Assembly: GCA_902766585.1 (NCBI GenBank)
Contig: CACXDV010000013.1
Location: forward strand, 1 to 7,047
Reading direction: 5' to 3'
DNA: 7,047 bases
DNA from: an uncultured Ruminococcus sp.
GTDB taxonomy: Bacteria; Bacillota; Clostridia; Oscillospirales; Acutalibacteraceae
The notes under the pieces were generated by a model. The model searched no databases, had not been told where the DNA came from, and worked only from the letters and a program-made list of their open reading frames with translations. This document shows positions 6,592 to 7,047 of this stretch, one piece after another; the first letter of the stretch is position 1, and each line of letters opens with the position of its first letter. The position numbers and the translations under genes were made by a program.

Positions 6592-6724
6592 CAAGAAGTT
6601 CAGCGGGCTTTATTCTGTGCATACAGCCGTTATCCGAACGGTTGTTTACGCTGAATGCACATTCGAGCCTGCAGCACCCGTCACGCTGATAGATGCAGCT
6701 TTCATCACAAAAAATCATTGTCAT
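6539..6724 (-). CDS. Small cysteine-rich protein, function unknown
   Basis: A 61-residue protein with six cysteines, C6, C10, C17, C18, C22 and C34, in the pattern C-x3-C-IYQRDG-C-C-x3-C-x11-C. The CxxxCIYQxDGxC core matches, from memory, a family of short clostridial proteins often carried in databases under the unlikely label hydroxymyristoyl-ACP dehydratase. That name should not be trusted; a metal-binding (zinc or iron-sulfur) role is inference. The start at ATG 6724 is chosen because GGGTGAT (6735-6729 on this strand) lies 4 nt upstream; a GTG at 6733 overlaps that site and is rejected, and an ATG at 6718 is less well placed. The tail after residue 44 is read opposite the 3' end of radA (53-bp overlap) and may be poorly conserved. 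The gene is divergent from the deformylase-like gene, with 70 nt between start codons. No clear promoter could be found on this strand. Confidence 0.68.
   Translation of the reverse strand: MTMIFCDESCIYQRDGCCRLECAFSVNNRSDNGCMHRIKPAELLVSALQEQQRHPEWYAHQ
6582..6614 (+). terminator. Rho-independent terminator of radA, including its stop codon
   Basis: AAAGC+GCTGA (6582-6591) pairs with TCAGC (6600-6604) and GCTTT (6607-6611), with a 2-nt GG bulge and an 8-nt loop, followed by ATT. The stop TGA (6589-6591) is in the left arm. The T-run is short, so strength is moderate. On the minus strand there is no T-run after the stem, which matters because the convergent small gene reads through this site. 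Confidence 0.5.
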
Positions 6725-6746
6725 AATTATCACCCGATAATAGTAT
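6718..6746 (+). promoter_or_regulatory. Putative promoter of the deformylase-like gene
   Basis: TTGTCA (6718-6723, five of six to consensus) is 17 nt from TAGTAT (6741-6746, four of six). Transcription would begin near 6753, about 42 nt before the ATG at 6795. The -35 lies within the first codons of the divergent small gene, and the -10 lies inside the inverted repeat at 6731-6751. Confidence 0.45.
6729..6735 (-). promoter_or_regulatory. Ribosome binding site of the small cysteine-rich gene
   Basis: On the minus strand GGGTGAT is followed by AATT and ATG. The heptamer is identical to the amidase gene's site, and it decides the start at 6724 over the GTG at 6733. Confidence 0.6.
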
Positions 6747-6751
6747 GGGTG
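6731..6751. repeat. Inverted repeat in the divergent intergenic region
   Basis: CACCC (6731-6735) and GGGTG (6747-6751) flank an 11-nt AT-rich centre, GATAATAGTAT. It covers the -10 box of the deformylase-like gene and, on the other strand, the ribosome binding site of the small cysteine-rich gene. It resembles the repeat at 4441-4468. A shared regulator is possible; chance is not excluded. Confidence 0.35.
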
Positions 6752-6794
6752 AGTTTAAAGCAGTTTATTCCAAAAAAATCCGGAGTGAAATATT

Positions 6795-7047
6795 ATGGAA
6801 AGAAAAATAATCAGAGATATCATATTTCTCAAACAGAAATCAAAGCCTGCCGCTGCTTCTGATACTTCTACAGGAGATGATCTGTATGATACGCTTACGG
6901 CGAACCGTGAACGCTGTGTAGGTCTTGCGGCGAATATGATAGGAGTAAACAAGAGAATAATAATCGTTCAGACACCCCTCGCGCCGATAGTTATGTATAA
7001 TCCGACGATCATTTCACATTCAAATGAAAGCTTTGAGGCTGAGGAGG
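6795..7047 (+). CDS. Peptide deformylase family protein, N-terminal 84 residues (3' end outside window)
   Basis: Peptide deformylases remove the formyl group from the N-terminal Met of new proteins. The frame opens at ATG 6795 behind GGAG (6782-6785) and is still open at the window end. Residues 41-50 read CVGLAANMIG, the counterpart of deformylase motif I GxGxAAxQ-IG, followed by VNKRIIIVQ, then MYNPTI (67-72) and FEAEE (80-84), the lead-in to motif II. The final base, G, fits a Gly next, as in EGCLS, but that motif and the HExxH metal site lie beyond the window. The usual motif I Gln is replaced by Met, a form I recall from a second deformylase group in clostridia. Such proteins are annotated as deformylases, but whether they replace the essential enzyme is uncertain, so I give no gene symbol. 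The N-terminal MERKIIRDIIFLKQKS matches that group as well. A different enzyme is unlikely. Confidence 0.85.
   Translation, partial: MERKIIRDIIFLKQKSKPAAASDTSTGDDLYDTLTANRERCVGLAANMIGVNKRIIIVQTPLAPIVMYNPTIISHSNESFEAEE

Noticed and set aside
6731..6733. GTG start for the small Cys-rich gene
   Set aside because: It overlaps the GGGTGAT ribosome binding site of the better placed ATG at 6724.
6617..6862. Open frame of 81 codons on the plus strand
   Set aside because: It lies opposite the small Cys-rich gene and then across the intergenic region into the deformylase-like gene in another frame. It has no ribosome binding site or recognisable motif, whereas both competing genes have them.
6755..6952. 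Minus-strand open frame opposite the deformylase-like gene
   Set aside because: The plus-strand frame has clear deformylase motifs and a good ribosome binding site. This is its antisense shadow.
1..7047. Mobile elements, CRISPR arrays, defence or toxin-antitoxin systems, tRNA or rRNA genes
   Set aside because: No transposase, integrase, repeat-spacer pattern, paired small toxin genes or cloverleaf sequence was seen. All sizeable frames are housekeeping or single unknown genes.

Overview
The window looks like an ordinary chromosomal stretch from a Gram-positive, low-to-moderate-GC bacterium, most likely a Clostridia member of the Ruminococcus/Oscillospiraceae kind. This placement is inferred from several features: MutL carries an intact endonuclease domain (so mismatch repair is methyl-independent, unlike MutH/Dam organisms), MutS has the Walker A form GPNMSGKST, there is a CwlD-type amidase, a small cysteine-rich protein of a type I associate with clostridia, a Firmicutes-type deformylase variant, and strong purine-rich or GGGTGAT ribosome binding sites. 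No species can be named from the sequence alone.

Layout, left to right. Positions 1-1530 (+) hold the C-terminal ~509 residues of mutS, cut by the window edge. mutL (1557-3503, +) follows after 26 nt, almost certainly in the same transcript. A 134-nt gap holds a weak possible terminator for mutL and a very good sigma-A type extended -10 promoter (TTGATT, 17 nt, TATAAT). That promoter drives an unrecognised 248-residue acidic coiled-coil protein (3638-4384, +) with some DivIVA-like character, closed by a perfect 10-bp terminator hairpin, so this gene appears to be its own transcription unit. Next comes a membrane-anchored N-acetylmuramoyl-L-alanine amidase of the CwlD kind (4475-5185, +), then radA (5215-6591, +) 29 nt downstream. 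These two form a second small operon whose terminator hairpin includes the radA stop codon. A 61-residue cysteine-rich gene on the minus strand (6724-6539) converges on radA and overlaps its 3' end by 53 bp. Divergent from it, starting at 6795 (+), is the first 84 codons of a peptide deformylase family gene that runs off the right edge.

Functionally, mutS, mutL and radA are DNA repair and recombination genes. The amidase acts on peptidoglycan outside the membrane, classically in spore cortex modification. The deformylase-like protein belongs to N-terminal protein processing. They are neighbours rather than one obvious pathway. I see no mobile element, CRISPR array, tRNA/rRNA gene or toxin-antitoxin pair. 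No gap exceeds 300 nt. I did not find a clearly new biological system. The points most worth a second look are the unrecognised coiled-coil gene, the small cysteine-rich gene overlapping radA, the altered motif I of the deformylase-like protein, and two similar inverted repeats that straddle the -10 regions of two promoters.
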